A stretch of 64,000 bases of DNA, taken from contig JADNYV010000104.1 of NCBI GenBank assembly GCA_015501055.1, forward strand, positions 61,287-125,286, read 5' to 3'. Origin of the DNA: Mucidula mucida (Eukaryota; Basidiomycota; Agaricomycetes; Agaricales; Physalacriaceae). Below are positions 22,216 to 31,767 of the stretch, one piece after another (within the stretch, counting starts at the first letter, position 1; each line of letters opens with the position of its first letter). Both the position numbers and the translations under genes were made by a program. Below the pieces are notes generated by a model. It ran no database searches. It worked only from the letters and a program-made list of their open reading frames with translations, and had not been told where the DNA came from.

Positions 22216-25035
22216 TCAGAACATGGCGTTCTGGAAAGGATCTCGTGTGGCAGCATGTGGGCGCGGCGGTAATTGTGGTTGTTGTACCGGTGCGAAGTCT
22301 GTGGTGAAGCGCATGGTGTCAGCCACAAATTGGATCAGGTGGGGAACATTCTTGGGTTCCGTGAGGAGGTGCGACAGCTTAAGCTCGTTTGCTTTGGGTT
22401 TAATGCGTTGTATGAGGCGCTCGCAATGTTCACGATGGGCCGGGCATCGTAGTAGGAAGTGAAAGACGTCTTCCTTGTGGTAGCCACACGATGGACATTC
22501 CGATGAATTGACTTTGCGTATTCTGTGAAGATGCGCGTTGAGTGGCGCGTGTCCCGTTCGAAGTTGAGTGATCAAGGAAGCGACTCGGCGTGAGAGGGTT
22601 TCGATAAGGTTTGTGTACCTCTTGCCGATGGTGATGGCATCTGCCGTTTGGATGTGTTTGAATTTGGTGCGTCTTTCTGATCCTCTCCATCTTTTGTTCG
22701 CCGTTGTCTGGAGTTTTTGTCGATAGACCCGCTTGACCGCCGTCGCACTAGCAGGAAGGGCTTTGCGAAAAATGCGCGGTAATTGTGCCCGGTCCGTCGA
22801 CATTGTTGGGTCCTCAGCCGCCTTTTTTGCCTCCTGGTCCGCTGCCTCGTTTGCTGGTACATCCAGATGAGCTGGTACCCATCGCATCTCGATGCATATC
22901 CCGGGGTGCTTCCGCTGGACTTCGTCAACTGCCTTGTGGAACACATTGAAGCTATAGTGCGCTGGCCCGGGTTTCCTGGACGTGGCGGCGCTGCGCGCCG
23001 CCGTGCTGTCAACGCATATGACCACTCTTGTCACCCGCCGTCGCACTCTCTTTAGGAGCGCCATTGCTAACACCAATCCTCCTCCCTCTCCCTCGTATAC
23101 CTCGTGGAGCTCCACTGGCCCCAGATAAACCCTCATTTCATCAACCTTTTCATCTCCATCAAACATCACCGCCGACGCGCCTACTCCTCCCTCGTATCCT
23201 GACCCATCGGTGTAAATCCTGAGTCCATCGTCCTCCTCGTCCAACTGTATTCCTTCCACTGCATCTCGTACCGGTATGTTTATTGTCTTTGTTTTCCATG
23301 TCGTGTTGTAGCGTACTGATTGGATTGTTTCGATATCATTAGGTGTTATTCGGTATTTCTGGACGAGCCAGTGAAGCGGCGAGCGATGTCGCTTAATGTT
23401 GGGAAATCGTGCCGCTCGCCTGATGCATTTGTACATTGGATGTGTCTCAGGGAGCGTTGCGTATCGCACAGCTGCGCGTTGCAGATGCTGGTCCACGATG
23501 AGGTCCATGGGGAGCATGTTTGCGTGGACATTGAGAATGTCGCCCACTGTAGTTCGCATCGCTCCAGTGATGATGATGGCCGCCTGTCTGTGTATCGACT
23601 CGAGCTGTCGTATGATCGGATGGGTGCTTCTGCAATCCTTCCTCAACTTTAATGTGTACCTCTTGGGCGTGAGGAAGATGTCCGCTCCGTATAACATGTG
23701 CGGTATCACCATACCCAGGTATGCGCGCCGCACAAACTTCATCTTCATGCCTTTTGTCACTGTCGCCACTCTTCGAAACACCATTACCCAGTCGCCCCCC
23801 TTCCTCATCACTTCCGCGGCTTGTTCCTTCCATCTCAGTCCTGCATCGATTAGCAGTCCCAGGAACCTCGCTACCGTTTTCACCTCAATCAGCCTTCCTC
23901 CTATCATAATTGCTGTTCCTCCTGCGGGCTCTCTTTTTGTCTTCCTTGGGTTCGTAGGGTCCACTCCTGCTGGTCGCGTCTTCGCAGTGTAGTCCACCAA
24001 CTGCCACTTGGGGATGCCAAAAATGCAGTTATGATTCTTCGCCCACTCTAAGACCCCTGCGTTGCGCTCCATCACACTCTTCAGTATCTCGTGTGTTCCC
24101 CCAGGCCCATCAAAATTCTTGGCTCTCGCCAGTATTACCACGTCGTCAACGAAGATCAGCATTATGATTCCATCTTTGCCTATTATAATCTCAAGGAGCC
24201 CCGCATTATAGAGGATGTACATCAGCTGCAAGATCGGATCTCCTTGGTCTAGTCCATTTTCGACGGGGAATTCACCAGAGAGGAAGTCATCAAACACCAT
24301 TGTCGTGCGTCTCTTCTGGAATCTCAAGATCAACCAGTCCGTGATTTGGTGCGGTACTCCTCGCATGCGAAGGTTGTGGGCAAGCCGCGGTATGTCAACA
24401 CTGGGAAAGGCACCTTTAACATCGAGGTATAGTGCGGAGACCACGTCACCTCCACGCCATGCATCCTTTATGAAGGACACCAGCAGCTGGATGGAGTCTG
24501 TCGTAGCTCGGCCTGGACGACCACCGAAACTGTGTGCTGGTATCAGCCCCCGAAGCTCCACCTCGGCGAGGACTATTCTTGTCATCGTAGCATTGAGCGC
24601 CCGCCCCCATCCATGCGATAATGTAATGGGTCGCCATGCCCCGGGGTCTGAGTAGTTCTTTTTTCCGGGTTTGCGAAATACTAGTGTGGTTGAGGAGCTG
24701 AAGGCATCCGGGTGTTCTCCTAGATCGAAGATAGCACGGAATATGGGACCAAGCCTGGGCGCTAGCTGTGGCGCGAACCTATTGAGTACATCATTTGGGA
24801 CTGAGCCCGGCTTGGTGGCCTTGCCCTTTTTCATACCCCGGAGTGCTTCGAGTATTTGCTCGTCAGTTGGTGGTGCGAAATCCCAGGCTGGTGGAGGGTA
24901 TTGGGGATTCGGGGGTACTAGATTGGTTAATGGCTTTGGAAGAAAGAACTGTGATTTGAAGAGAGTTGCTTTGTCGTCATTCGTGCGTAGCACCCGGGCT
25001 GTTATGCCCTCCCCCATTTTCAGGTTGGGTATGCG
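22216..25035 (-). CDS. LINE ORF2, RT-RNase H portion (about 940 codons)
   Basis: The frame continues upstream of its first Met (25,017) to the insert boundary. RT motifs present are R-P-I-T-L-S-H-G-W-G-R, A-L-Y-L-D-V-K-G-A-F-P-S-V, G-L-D-Q-G-D-P and the catalytic F-V-D-D-V-V at about 24,140-24,155. RNase H follows, with I-Y-T-D-G-S-G-Y-E-G-G near 23,200, then a Glu, and C-V-D-S-T-A-A and H-L-D-V-P-A-N-E-A-A-D. A C-x2-C...H...C zinc finger (C-P-S-C-G-Y-H-K...F-H-F-L-L-R-C) lies near 22,460. The frame is uninterrupted, so this part decayed little. It would prime cDNA synthesis at the nicked target. Confidence 0.9.
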   Translation of the reverse strand, partial: RIPNLKMGEGITARVLRTNDDKATLFKSQFFLPKPLTNLVPPNPQYPPPAWDFAPPTDEQILEALRGMKKGKATKPGSVPNDVLNRFAPQLAPRLGPIFRAIFDLGEHPDAFSSSTTLVFRKPGKKNYSDPGAWRPITLSHGWGRALNATMTRIVLAEVELRGLIPAHSFGGRPGRATTDSIQLLVSFIKDAWRGGDVVSALYLDVKGAFPSVDIPRLAHNLRMRGVPHQITDWLILRFQKRRTTMVFDDFLSGEFPVENGLDQGDPILQLMYILYNAGLLEIIIGKDGIIMLIFVDDVVILARAKNFDGPGGTHEILKSVMERNAGVLEWAKNHNCIFGIPKWQLVDYTAKTRPAGVDPTNPRKTKREPAGGTAIMIGGRLIEVKTVARFLGLLIDAGLRWKEQAAEVMRKGGDWVMVFRRVATVTKGMKMKFVRRAYLGMVIPHMLYGADIFLTPKRYTLKLRKDCRSTHPIIRQLESIHRQAAIIITGAMRTTVGDILNVHANMLPMDLIVDQHLQRAAVRYATLPETHPMYKCIRRAARFPNIKRHRSPLHWLVQKYRITPNDIETIQSVRYNTTWKTKTINIPVRDAVEGIQLDEEDDGLRIYTDGSGYEGGVGASAVMFDGDEKVDEMRVYLGPVELHEVYEGEGGGLVLAMALLKRVRRRVTRVVICVDSTAARSAATSRKPGPAHYSFNVFHKAVDEVQRKHPGICIEMRWVPAHLDVPANEAADQEAKKAAEDPTMSTDRAQLPRIFRKALPASATAVKRVYRQKLQTTANKRWRGSERRTKFKHIQTADAITIGKRYTNLIETLSRRVASLITQLRTGHAPLNAHLHRIRKVNSSECPSCGYHKEDVFHFLLRCPAHREHCERLIQRIKPKANELKLSHLLTEPKNVPHLIQFVADTMRFTTDFAPVQQPQLPPRPHAATRDPFQNAMF

Positions 25036-25298
25036 TTAGAGTCGGACGCGAGTATAGAATAAAAAAAGTACTCACGAATAAACTCATACTCATCATGCAA
25101 GCCAAGAGTATACTCGCACGTGAGTAGAGTAGAGTCTAGAGTCTATGGTGAGTCTAGAGTTTCAGTTTGGGGCCACGAATACTCGATAGACTCATACTCA
25201 TAAATATTCGTGAATACTCATGAGTATTCTTATATTCGTGAGTATTCGTGAGTATTCAGCTCCTAATATATATTTTTTGAACAAAATGAACCCCGTGA

Positions 25299-25375
25299 GC
25301 ATTGAACCCACGGAGCTCAGCCATTTCTGTGCATCAGCACAACAACGAGTATAACCACTGCGCCAAAAGGGCATA
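25299..25375 (-). ncRNA. tRNA-derived SINE-like head with RNA polymerase III boxes
   Basis: On the minus strand, TGGCGCAGTGG (25,365-25,355) fits the tRNA A box. GGGTTCAATGC (25,309-25,299) fits the B box, about 45 bp downstream, the spacing seen in tRNA genes. The acceptor stem cannot be closed and the T arm has an enlarged loop, so this is not a working tRNA. The repeated GAATACTCACGAATACTC sequence after it could be the SINE body. Confidence 0.6.
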
Positions 25376-25590
25376 TTCATTATACAATTTCAGTCCAGAT
25401 CACACATAATTAGGTAAAATGCCATTAGCAAAAAAAAGGACAAAGGCCATGAAGGCCATACAAAATGTTGTGCTACAAACAAACCTGATGCGAGTACTGT
25501 TGCGAAGCGACGCATACGACGCATCAGGTGAAGAGTATGATACATCTAATATACAAAAAAACTACAAAATCGTCCACAAAAACGAATACT

Positions 25591-26103
25591 CTACAGTCCG
25601 TGAGGAAGAAGGGGTGCGCGCCCGAAAACTGTAACGTAACAGTCCACATAGTACTCAGCTAATCCGTACTCAACAGTCCGCATTTCCCGTTCTGACATCA
25701 GAGAGCCACAGATCAACTTGTGAGCGGCCTGTGAAGTTCCCGCCGGCATTGGTGGAACACGACACCAGCGTCGCATCACCCGGTACAAAGCAGCCAGGAC
25801 AGACGCGCGTCCCGTAAACGTTGCTGCCGCCAGCCCCATCCGACCCCAGTCAATGCTCTCCGGGACGACTCGGCCGTTGAAAAGTGCACCGAGAATCTGC
25901 ATCTGGCGGTCACCGAAAGACGAGGCATCCAAATTGTCGTAAGGCACTGCTTGCCCAAGCTCCGTGTCAGGTTGCGGATCGTTGAAGCCCACGGGCTTGA
26001 GGTCGTAGCAAAGGCGGTCGAGCGCGAGGAACTCGTAGCGGAAATTGGTCTCGAATAACTCCCAAAGAATTTCCCGGCAAACATGCTGAGCAGGTAAAAC
26101 ATT
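25591..26103 (-). pseudogene. Fragment of a fungal hypothetical protein gene
   Basis: One open frame reads (from about 26,085) E-I-L-W-E-L-F-E-T-N-F-R-Y-E-F-L-A-L-D-R and continues through D-P-Q-P-D-T-E-L-G-Q-A to a stop at 25,591. There is no start codon and the upstream part is missing at the palindrome. It resembles the C-terminal part of an Agaricomycete protein family of unknown function, a comparison made from general memory. The intact, well-coded frame suggests recent capture. Confidence 0.5.
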
Positions 26104-26107
26104 CGGT

Positions 26108-26148
26108 GACGGGCGCGCATACGCATACTATGCGTATGCGCGCCCGTC
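26108..26148. repeat. Perfect 20-bp inverted repeat with 1-base centre
   Basis: The arms are 26,108-26,127 and 26,129-26,148 (arm GACGGGCGCGCATACGCATA). It would form a near-loopless hairpin. One arm is LINE coding sequence (P-S-D-G-R-A-Y-A on minus); the other is the first bases of the insert. Confidence 0.9.
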
Positions 26149-27301
26149 TGACGGCGGTTGGGAAACATACGCACATTTCTGCCACATATCATCCCCTGTT
26201 GTGTCTTCCAACCATGATTCCCAGTGCGTTCTCTTCGCCCCTAGGATGGCATCAGCCAGTGTCGTTCGCGCTTGTTTTGCCTCCATGTGTATCGGATGAT
26301 CCGCCACATTGCAATACTTCTTTGACTTTTGATGAACCCGTTGCGACGCAATCTGTAACTGTCGTATTGCTGGTGTGAACCAGCGTTTCGTGTGTGGGGA
26401 CGGTCGCGCTTTGGGTACGTGCTTGTTGATGGTATTCCACACTGCCTTGTCCAGCTCGTCTATAGCTGCATACAAACCGTCCTTGTCCGTGATGAGCTGC
26501 GGTGGGCTTATAGCTCCCAGCTGTCGTCCCAACTCGCCTGCAAAAGTTTCCCAACTTGTTGCCGCAAAGTTGAACCGGTCGCGTATCGTCGCCATCTTAA
26601 TTTGGACGTCGATGACACTGAGTATTGGATAGTGGTCGGTGCGAGTGGGCCATAAGTCGTGGTGTACGTCGCACTCGGTGAAGGCTGCGAGTATCTGCTC
26701 CGAGCAAAAGACGTAGAGCCATTTTGAGTCCTTGTTTCCCCAGAAATCTGAGCAGCGTTTCGGCTTTCCGTAGGTTGGCTGTTGTGAAGAGGTGTGCATT
26801 ACGCAGTTCATCCCACAGCGGATGATGTCGGTTGAAGTCGCCTGCTATAATGTAATATCGCGGGCGTGTTTGTGGTGGACAGTGAGTGGTAATGAATTGG
26901 TCGATGAGCGGAATTGTCGTATCACGATCACCGTTGTTGTAGATGTTTATTAGAACGAGGTCGAAGTGCTCCGTGGTGAGAGTGATCGCCGTAACGTCCG
27001 GAGACGGTATGGGTAGAACCGTCCATGCTTCTGAGGCTATGCGGGCATTCACAAGCATAACTGAGCGAGTGTCGCCTGGCTTGTCTAGGTGGCCTGGTGG
27101 GTATATGGATATCCAATTAGATGTAACTGTTGTATTGCCTAGGAAATTGATATGTGGTTCTTGGATAAAGATGAAATCGTCGTCCTTGTGCACTCGATGT
27201 ATGAAATCTGACTGTGCTGCTGAGGACCTGTTAAGGTTTGTAGACCAGATACGTAGGTAAGAGTCGTCGCGTCGATTTTCAGATGTCGGTGTGCTAATCA
27301 T
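26128..27301 (-). pseudogene. LINE ORF2, APE-like endonuclease and linker, frameshifted
   Basis: The ORF2 start (MISTPTSENRR) at 27,301 overlaps the ORF1 stop by 8 nt. Endonuclease motifs are F-I-Q-E-P-H-I-N-F, I-N-I-Y-N-N and I-A-G-D-F-N-R-H-H-P-L-W-D. After L-R-F-L-G-K-Q-G-L-K-M-A-L the frame changes near 26,715. The S-D-H motif follows as R-T-D-H-Y-P-I-L in the second frame (26,128-26,811), with about 20 residues apparently missing at the shift. This domain would nick target DNA; it is inactive here. Confidence 0.8.
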
Positions 27302-27624
27302 GGGGTGACCGTGGAAGGGAGATGGATCGTCGCATAGTTAAGTCGAGGCTGGTTTGTCTCATGTCTCTCATGGGAGTGGGCGACCGTCCCTGTGAGTTGA
27401 GCGCTCGCTCCTGATTTCCGGCCAATGTGCCTCTGGGGTGCTCGAAAATGTATTGGCTCTTCTTCGTCCCCAGCGGCGTGTTATTAGTCGCCGTGAGCTT
27501 GCGTTGCTGTGGTCGGCCTCTCTGGTTACCGGATGGCAGACGCATCAGCTGTTCTACGCGCACATGCTGAGGTCGATATGCCGGGAATGCTCCCCGTCGT
27601 TCAGCTGTGGCCTGAGTCGGCGTG
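27294..27624 (-). pseudogene. LINE ORF1 3' remnant
   Basis: About 110 codons run from the LINE 5' boundary to a TAG overlapping the ORF2 ATG (the shared bases read ATGATTAG). The sequence is basic and rich in Arg, Pro and Gln, with no zinc knuckle. The likely reading begins inside ORF1, consistent with 5' truncation during reverse transcription. Confidence 0.6.
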
Positions 27625-27635
27625 GAGAGTGGTTC

Positions 27636-28098
27636 AAACAAGTGTCGCCCATTCTGTGAAGTAGAAATGTTCCAGTAACGGACTATGGCATGCGACATAA
27701 GTTGGGTCGTAATTTGTGCTCTGTGAACGATGTACAGTGCGAAAAAGGGATGGCGATGAGCCCGACATAACGATACATATACTTCTGGCGCCGAATGAGT
27801 ACCGGAAGGCAACGTAAGACTGAAAACCTACAGCATCTACCGGGGTTCCGCAGGTTTTGAGGATGATGTCAAACTTGTGGAAAACTATATAGTTAAGATA
27901 CAATTCATCAATCATTCACACCGAATCATACCTGTAATGTCGAAGCGACGGACTTCGCATTTTCCTTCTCAAAGTTTCTCCAAAAACGGATGTCTTTCAC
28001 CCATTGCGCTTAGAAGCGAGAGGCGACATACACGAGGGCTCCCATCCTTTCCAACTCGTGCAGGCCGCACCTGATGTACATGATAAACAGAGGCTTAT
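27636..28098. other. No gene recognised
   Basis: About 460 bp of unique-looking sequence follows the LINE target duplication. I see no motifs and only short open frames. Confidence 0.4.
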
Positions 28099-28557
28099 TT
28101 ACCTGTCTATATGGCCAAGATTGTCGATGAAGCGATACAATGATGCGGTATGAGAGAAACGCACATGTTTCAGCGACTTTGCACGAGATGGTCCCGCATG
28201 CTTAAGTCGTTTGGCCGGGGTTCCCGTTTCGAACGACGCCTCACCGCCGCCTTCCTTACCGGAAAGACACGCTTCCGCGACATTGACATCGTGTTTCCTT
28301 TTGGTGGTCGGAGAAAGGGCATCGATGTTGGGAATAGTTGCCAGCGGGAGCCGAAGAGCATCGTGTTCTGTATATTTCATGACAACGGTAGGCGTGAAAG
28401 AGGGAGAGCTGAATCTACCGGTATCCTGCGTCACTTGAAGGCACATGCCTTTCTGAAGAACCATGAGCGCTGGAATTCTACACCTTATAAAACGTACCCT
28501 CTTCGACCTCGGACTAGTAACGGTAAGTTCCTGGAATCGCGAAAGGCATGAGGACAA
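28099..28557 (-). CDS. Hypothetical protein, 152 codons
   Basis: A single frame, start MSSCLSRFQELTVTSPRSKR. A downstream Met (M-V-L-Q-K-G-M) is an alternative start. The C-terminal half has two basic clusters (T-K-R-K-H-D and A-K-R-L-K-H) that look like nuclear localisation signals, separated by an acidic/glycine stretch (G-K-E-G-G-G-E). No known domain, no copy elsewhere in the window, no visible TATA box. It may be an orphan gene or a fortuitous frame. Confidence 0.35.
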   Translation of the reverse strand: MSSCLSRFQELTVTSPRSKRVRFIRCRIPALMVLQKGMCLQVTQDTGRFSSPSFTPTVVMKYTEHDALRLPLATIPNIDALSPTTKRKHDVNVAEACLSGKEGGGEASFETGTPAKRLKHAGPSRAKSLKHVRFSHTASLYRFIDNLGHIDR

Positions 28558-28774
28558 TCAAGGCGAAGATTGGATATCGCGTACCGTCTCGCCAGAGGTC
28601 TATAGCAGTTGATTGACAAGGACGAGTAGTACTAGAAAGGCGTTACTAACAGGCGACGTGATTGAATCTTTGTTCTCAGCAGAGGGAACGATGTCGTCAA
28701 CCTACGCCTATTGAGCGTGGTGAAGGTAGGGGAAGGATTTAGCGTACCGCGTCGATGGGAACGGTAATGATAGG

Positions 28775-29218
28775 CTAGGAAAGAGGAATGAGTAAAGGCG
28801 AGATGCTGTACGAGGCGCCGCTGACAGTTGGATTGGCATAGTTTGCAGAGGCTGCAGAATCATGAGACACGAATGGCCAGACGAAGCAATGAAGAACGTA
28901 CAGCCCAGAACGTTTCGGTAAAAGTCTTCGAGGTCCTGTCGAATTTCCGCGTTGATTTTTCTGGTCTCGGCAAGATTCTTGGTGATTTCTGCGCGGTCTT
29001 TGTAAATCTGCTGTTTTGAGAGGGTTATAAGCTGTATGTTGGTATCGGCGAGTTGGTCGGCAGTCCCTTCGGCGGGCAAGAAGATCCTTGAGAGTAGATG
29101 CGGTCGGAGCAATAGCGGCTTCGTCGAGCTCGTCGAAGACTTGGTCCAGGGCGGTTTCGATTTCTCTGATGCGCGAGGAGAGCACTTTGAACTCGGCTGA
29201 GACAGGGCTAGTAGACAT
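28775..29218 (-). CDS. Small hypothetical helical protein, possibly frameshifted
   Basis: Starts MSTSPVSAEFKVLSSRIREI at 29,218. The first 45 residues are predicted amphipathic helix (L-S-S-R-I-R-E-I-E-T-A-L-D-Q-V-F-D-E-L). After L-K-D-L-L-A, near 29,080, the sensible continuation (A-D-Q-L-A-D-T-N-I...I-Y-K-D-R-A-E-I-T-K-N-L-A-E-T-R-K-I-N-A-E-I-R-Q-D-L) is in the next frame. That implies a small indel or a missed intron; the second part also looks like coiled coil. The 3' part and flank recur, diverged, at 59,640-59,810. Function unknown. Confidence 0.45.
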   Translation of the reverse strand: MSTSPVSAEFKVLSSRIREIETALDQVFDELDEAAIAPTASTLKDLLARRRDCRPTRRYQHTAYNPLKTADLQRPRRNHQESCRDQKNQRGNSTGPRRLLPKRSGLYVLHCFVWPFVSHDSAASANYANPTVSGASYSISPLLIPLS

Positions 29219-29929
29219 GGTGGTACGAGATAGAGAAAGGGCGATCTAGTGCAGGCGGTATTTATACCAACGCGCCACAATCCTGCCAAACAAATACAAT
29301 CTAAAGCAGGCGCGATTCCTGTCGCCGTGGCGCGCGTAACGCACTTTTTACGCGTCAAAATGAAAAATGTGCAGCCATCCGAAGACACTAGAACTATATT
29401 CTCCAGGAATCCGTTTCATTCCTGGAAGCCTCGCTACGTCGCACACCCTGGTCGTCAATAGGCTCCTTGATAATTTCGCTCCGGCCGCATGGTACATACA
29501 CCAATTTGAAGCGAAGAACCCAGTACAACCTGTTAACGAGTCATTATGCGGGAGACTAATAAATATAACAAAAACTGACGATTACTGACCCACTAATTCA
29601 GCCTGACTCGTAAGTCTTTTGAGGCGTGCTCGCTCGTAGCAGCATATGTGTCGAGGATACAGCTTTGACCAGCTCTGCACGCGCAGCAGCAGAGACATGT
29701 TCACGTTCAAAGACGGTGTTCCGCCTCAATCGCAGGAGAGAGTCGTGCTGGCATGAATGGGGATCCTCATGCTTTGGCGTTAACCTACAATGGCGGATTC
29801 AGCGATATCGGCGTGGATTGGAGAGAAATTTGTGGCGGAAGGGTTGGTCTGAATGGGTGGACAGAAAACGACGGGCGTTCCTGGACACATCATGTTGGGA
29901 TGGGCGTATGCGAAGGCTCACGGACGTCC

Positions 29930-30300
29930 TGCCTAGCTAGATGATTCAGGCGCGAAAGGATGTTGACGGCCGTCCTGAGCGTGACGGGTTTAGGGCGCGT
30001 GGGGTTTGACTCTGGACGGTGGAGAGCAGGAGGAAAGAGAGAGAGGACTGCAAATGAAGAGGCGTCCGCGAATCTTTGAGCTGCCGCTGCGGCCTCCGTG
30101 ACTGCTTTCTGTTCCTTCTGCGTATTTCGACCAGCCGCGATCTGTGTGATCCTATATCTCGTTCAAACTAAATCATTTTGTAGAGAGACGCACCTGTGTC
30201 TGGCAAATGTCCTCTGGGAGTATCATGCGGCGAACTCTTTTAGTCCCATCGTCGTACTCGCCTGGGAGGAAAACTAGGACTGGCTGAGAATTCGATTATC
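29930..30300 (-). pseudogene. Two-exon fragment of an unrecognised gene
   Basis: On the minus strand the frame P-V-L-V-F-L-P-G-E-Y-D-D-G-T-K-R (about 30,285-30,195) is followed by a GTGCGT donor. After an ATATAG acceptor near 30,152 it continues I-T-Q-I-A-A-G-R-N-T-Q-K-E-Q-K-A-V-T-E-A-A-A to a stop near 29,890. Intron length (about 43 bp) and coding character suggest real exons, but I find no start and recognise no family. The 300 bp on either side show nothing further. Confidence 0.35.
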
Positions 30301-30596
30301 GCAAATTGGACGTGGACGGGAACACTGGACGGGAAGCCTGTTATAGCCTTTGATTCATGTCTCGTCGGTTGCTGCTCTCGAGTGCTCCTATTCCTGTGTG
30401 CTCCTCTTGCCGTACGGTCCTTCTTGCTTGTGTGTGTATCGATCGCGTCTTTGAGGGCGCTCCATTGGTGTTTAAAGTTGAACCCAAGCGGGTTTTGGTC
30501 CCTATAAAAAGTCGGTCATGTCGATATATCGTTCAGAGGACGTCAAGGACGCGAAGATTTGATAGCTGATGGTGGTGGTCGTGAGCAAGCCTTCCA

Positions 30597-31480
30597 AATC
30601 GAGAATCACACTTGCTTTCAACCACCACGCCGTCTTCTTGCATAAATTGTCACTTTGCTCCCTAATTCGTCTATTTGTCCTATCGGCACTTCATGTCCTC
30701 AAAGCAATCCATCCTCAAAATCTTGGAAGCCAACTAGTACTCTGTATTGAACGCCAGGATCCGATCAAAAAACCCTCTCAATGCTACCGGAGATTAGTGC
30801 TGGTCTTGACGGCCTGTTTGCTTCTCGCCGTTCCGAACGCTCTCTCAAATGTCCCGTACAGCAACTTCTTGAGGCCAAAAACGCGTCTTCATCGTGCGTA
30901 AAGTTTACTCCACACTATGTCGCTTATTCAGTCTCTCTATGTGTAGCATCCCTCTGCTGCGCGCGCGCTTTGGATTGTGAAGCTCCTCCTCAACCATTCA
31001 TACCCGCCCATTCCAATAGCCCGAGCATTGGCGAAACCATGACAGCATCGAATTCAAAGCTGTCGGCCCAGCAACACATCCGGTTAGAAGCAAACATAGA
31101 ATGGTGCGTTTTGAATATACCAGCGTTTGATCTGAAGTCCCACCTCCGCCAACCCACATCTGCCATCGACATTCACTCATTCCCATTCCTTTACCCCCAC
31201 CTATCCCTGGCCGCCTTGGTGCATATTCTCTGCATTTGGTTCACGCCTCTTCCTCCTGTCATGTGCCTTGCCTGCCTGTATACGACACTTCATATCCCAG
31301 TTCCCCGAAATCCTGTACTAAATTGCCTACTGAAATACGTTGACTTTCGAGGTTATTATTCCCGCTGTAAAAAGGTGACAATGTTGTTTCGTCAAGTCAT
31401 TCAAGGGCTGGAGGCGAGGACATCAATCTCTCGACTATTTCGCGCCCAGCATAGCCACTACACTTTGAACTAGACAGAAC
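30597..31480 (+). repeat. Tandem duplicate unit 1 with P-loop NTPase N-terminal remnant
   Basis: Begins ATCGAGAATCACACTTGC and ends near TCAAGGGCTGGAGGCG. It recurs, diverged, at 31,768-32,515 in the same orientation. It contains remnants matching the N-terminal region of the NTPase pseudogene (the segment ending E-A-N-I-E-W-C-V-L-N-I corresponds to K-A-D-I-E-W-C-F-E-L at 8,926-10,812). No intact frame. Confidence 0.55.
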
Positions 31481-31499
31481 CCTGAACTCTTAAATCCCC

Positions 31500-31740
31500 T
31501 CGCTTCCGTGCCTATCATATGGTAAGGTACTCCTTGGAGTATCTCATAGGGTGACCGAGAAGGCGCATGGCTGGATCACACCGTAAATGGCTTCGCCAAG
31601 TAGAACCAGCACCGACGGGAAACCGTGTCGTGTTTGGTCTGAGGACTTCGTGTCCAAAGCGAGAGGTCTGAGCAAGGTCATGCTACCGGAAGGTCACCCG
31701 AAGAAGGGTTAGGGGCGGAGTCGCGGTCCCCGAGCCCCGA
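31500..31740 (-). repeat. Dispersed repeat R3, copy 2 (inverse)
   Basis: Contains CATGCTACCGGAAGGTCACC and the complement of the other R3 landmarks. It lies between the two tandem units. Confidence 0.6.
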
Positions 31741-31767
31741 GACGATACAGCTTACTTTTTTGTCGCA

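Larger units (their letters stand above)
25036..26107. mobile_element. Insert within the LINE: SINE-like piece plus captured gene fragment
   Basis: The LINE sequence stops after Y-V-S-Q-P-P-S-D-G on one side and resumes at R-I-P-N-L-K on the other. Between them are about 200 bp of GAGTATTCGTGAGTATTC-type repeats (25,060-25,260), a tRNA-like sequence (25,285-25,375), about 200 bp without features, and a protein-coding fragment (25,591-26,100). The outer boundary on the endonuclease side coincides with a perfect palindrome (26,108-26,148). Confidence 0.6.
21972..27624 (-). mobile_element. LINE (Tad/I-type non-LTR retrotransposon), truncated and interrupted
   Basis: Read on the minus strand: an ORF1 remnant, then ORF2 with an APE-like endonuclease, RT, RNase H and a C-terminal zinc finger, ending in an A-rich tail (minus of 21,972-21,992). 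The insertion is flanked by an 11-bp target duplication, GAGAGTGGTTC, at 21,961-21,971 and 27,625-27,635. The RNase H and CCHC finger resemble fungal Tad1-like elements (established for that clade; assignment here by motif only). The 5' end looks truncated because ORF1 has only about 100 codons. The ORF2 linker is interrupted by about 1.1 kb at 25,040-26,107, so the element is dead. Confidence 0.9.

Noticed and set aside
25299..25375. A functional tRNA gene on the minus strand
   Set aside because: A and B boxes are present, but the acceptor stem does not pair and the T loop is too large; a tRNA-derived SINE head fits better.
26108..26148. A transcription terminator or CRISPR-like hairpin
   Set aside because: The genome is clearly eukaryotic (short introns, retroelements). 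The hairpin coincides with an insertion junction and is not repeated.
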